Translations under genes and position numbers: made by a program
From: Sulfurimonas sp.
GTDB taxonomy: Bacteria > Campylobacterota > Campylobacteria > Campylobacterales > Sulfurimonadaceae
NCBI GenBank assembly: GCA_003978465.1
Contig: QNZS01000064.1
Span: 1-33,774, forward strand
Direction of reading: 5' to 3'
DNA: 33,774 bases
Notes under the pieces: generated by a model
What the model was told of the DNA's origin: nothing
Databases searched by the model: none
What the model saw: the letters and a program-made list of their open reading frames with translations, nothing else
In this document: positions 32,446 to 33,774 of the stretch, piece by piece
Numbering within the stretch: position 1 is the stretch's first letter
How the letters are laid out: each line of letters begins with the position of its first letter

Positions 32446-33774
32446 ATGAATTATGATGTAATAGTAGTTGGTGGTGGTCATGCAGGTGTTGAAGCTTCTC
32501 TTGCAGCTGCTCGAATGGGAAATAATACTCTTTTAATCTCTATGCTTGCTGAAAATGTTGGGGCTACTTCATGTAACCCAGCTGTTGGCGGTTTAGCAAA
32601 GGGACATTTGGTTCGTGAACTTGATGCTCTTGGTGGTGAGATGGGACTTATCACTGATGAAGCAGGAATACAGTTTCGTATCCTTAATCAGACAAAAGGG
32701 CCAGCTGTTCGTGGATCTCGTGCTCAAATAGATATGGATAAATACAGGGTTATCGCTAGAAATGTTATCTTAAACACAAAAAATCTTGCACTTGCCCAAG
32801 AAACAGTTGAGTCTCTTATCATAGAAAATTCTGTTGTTAAAGGTGTGAAAACTGACCTTTTAAATGACTATATGGCAACTAAAGTTATCATCACTTCAGG
32901 AACATTTTTAAATGGAATTATTCATGTTGGAGAGATTCAAAAAAAAGCTGGTCGTTATGGAGAAGAGAGAAGTGAGGGTTTATCTGCCTCACTCAAAAAT
33001 GATGCAGGCTTAAATCTCTCGCGTTTAAAGACTGGAACATGTGCTCGTATAGATAGTTCTACTATTGATTTTTCTGTTATGGAAGAGCAGGGTGGGGATG
33101 AACTTCCTTCACCTTTTTCTTTTCGTACAAATCGTGAAGAGTTTCGTGCAACTAAGAAACAACTCCCATGTTACATAGCATATACAAATCCTCTCACACA
33201 CGAAATAATTTCTTCAAACTTTTACAGAGCACCACTTTTTACAGGTCAGATAGAAGGAAATTCTCCTCGTTACTGCCCCAGTATAGAAGATAAGGTGAGT
33301 AAATTTGCAGAGAAAGATAGACACCACCTCTTTATAGAACCACAAACCATGGACAATACTGAGTGCTACATAAATGGTCTCTCTACATCACTGCCACCAG
33401 AAGTACAACGAGAGATGATTCAGTCTGTTGTAGGCATGGAAAATGCGAAAGTTGTACGTTATGGTTATGCCATAGAGTATGACTTCGTTGACCCTAGGGA
33501 GCTCCAGCATACACTAGAAACAAAAAAGATTTCAGGGCTTTACTGTGCAGGTCAGATTAATGGTACTACGGGTTATGAAGAAGCGGCTGCTCAAGGTATT
33601 ATGGCGGGTATCAATGCGGGATTAAGCCTTCAAGGGAAAGACCCTCTAATCCTTGGACGTGACGAAGCATATATAGGTGTTCTTATAGATGATCTTGTTA
33701 CAAAAGGAACAAATGAGCCTTATAGAATGTTTACATCTCGTGCAGAGTATAGACTTCTTCTACGTGAAGAGAGT
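32446..33774 (+). CDS. mnmG: tRNA wobble uridine carboxymethylaminomethylation enzyme MnmG (partial)
   Basis: The first 443 codons of a flavoprotein of usually about 620 residues; the 3' end is outside the window and no break is seen. MnmG with MnmE installs the cmnm5 or nm5 group on U34 of several tRNAs. The FAD loop [12 protein letters not shown] (7-18), [15 protein letters not shown], a conserved Cys in RYCPSIEDK, and [18 protein letters not shown] near the edge are hallmark stretches. ATG at 32446 with AGGAAAG upstream. The MnmC1/MnmD-like gene in the same window acts later in the same pathway. Confidence 0.97.
   Translation, partial: MNYDVIVVGGGHAGVEASLAAARMGNNTLLISMLAENVGATSCNPAVGGLAKGHLVRELDALGGEMGLITDEAGIQFRILNQTKGPAVRGSRAQIDMDKYRVIARNVILNTKNLALAQETVESLIIENSVVKGVKTDLLNDYMATKVIITSGTFLNGIIHVGEIQKKAGRYGEERSEGLSASLKNDAGLNLSRLKTGTCARIDSSTIDFSVMEEQGGDELPSPFSFRTNREEFRATKKQLPCYIAYTNPLTHEIISSNFYRAPLFTGQIEGNSPRYCPSIEDKVSKFAEKDRHHLFIEPQTMDNTECYINGLSTSLPPEVQREMIQSVVGMENAKVVRYGYAIEYDFVDPRELQHTLETKKISGLYCAGQINGTTGYEEAAAQGIMAGINAGLSLQGKDPLILGRDEAYIGVLIDDLVTKGTNEPYRMFTSRAEYRLLLREES

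Noticed and set aside
1..33774. tRNA, rRNA, CRISPR, insertion sequences, prophage genes, toxin-antitoxin or defence genes
   Set aside because: Looked for and not seen; no cloverleaf, repeat-spacer pattern, transposase or flanking direct repeats were found by eye.

Overview
The window is about one-third G+C and reads as chromosome of a Campylobacterota member close to Sulfurimonas (inference). The support is the gene content and order: a cbb3 cluster followed by small assembly genes and addB-addA, a modA / Mop-protein / modB / modC operon, Sel1-repeat proteins, and an OprD-type porin. I see no rRNA, tRNA, insertion sequence, phage or CRISPR. Genes are packed tightly, with many 1-11 bp overlaps, and no gene-free stretch exceeds 300 bp.

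Region 1 (1-8873) is respiratory. It starts inside the subunit I gene of an aa3-type haem-copper oxidase and continues with subunits III, IV and II (II carries CuA plus two c-type haem sites) and the haem O synthase CtaB. An unknown two-helix membrane protein gene follows, then a separate cbb3 oxidase unit, ccoN-O-Q-P. After it come a DUF4006-type protein, an uncatalogued 29-residue membrane peptide, a TPM-like membrane protein and FixH/CcoH. The cell therefore encodes two kinds of terminal oxidase side by side.

Region 2 (8883-16574) starts with addB-addA for double-strand-break repair, running straight on from the cbb3 genes. A 55-residue ORF that looks like the tail of a GGDEF domain follows, stop-start coupled to an ABC-F ATPase, then an exported cysteine-rich Sel1 protein. 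Region 3 (16552-19560, minus strand) is molybdate uptake: a small exported protein with an outer-membrane-type C-terminus, modA, a two-domain Mop protein, modB and modC.

Region 4 (19771-26452) holds rplM-rpsI with a leader hairpin and terminator, then an OprD-like porin with an alpha-carbonic anhydrase lipoprotein, then a DUF945-like protein, an oligopeptide-type binding protein and a HAD phosphatase. Region 5 (26457-32184) holds an iron alcohol dehydrogenase (minus) divergent from luxS and an MnmC1/MnmD-like methyltransferase, facing recQ, ribE and a cytoplasmic Sel1 protein on the minus strand. Region 6 is a structured, terminator-ended intergenic RNA candidate (about 32297-32377) followed by mnmG, which runs off the window.

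The observations most worth following are: recQ has no canonical start able to include its N-terminal helicase motif and appears to use ATC; the short RNA upstream of mnmG; the 29-residue peptide in the cbb3 cluster; the GGDEF tail coupled to the ABC-F gene; the inverted repeat that contains both a -10 box and a ribosome-binding site at 22893-22928; and the CcoP-like di-haem tail on CoxB.
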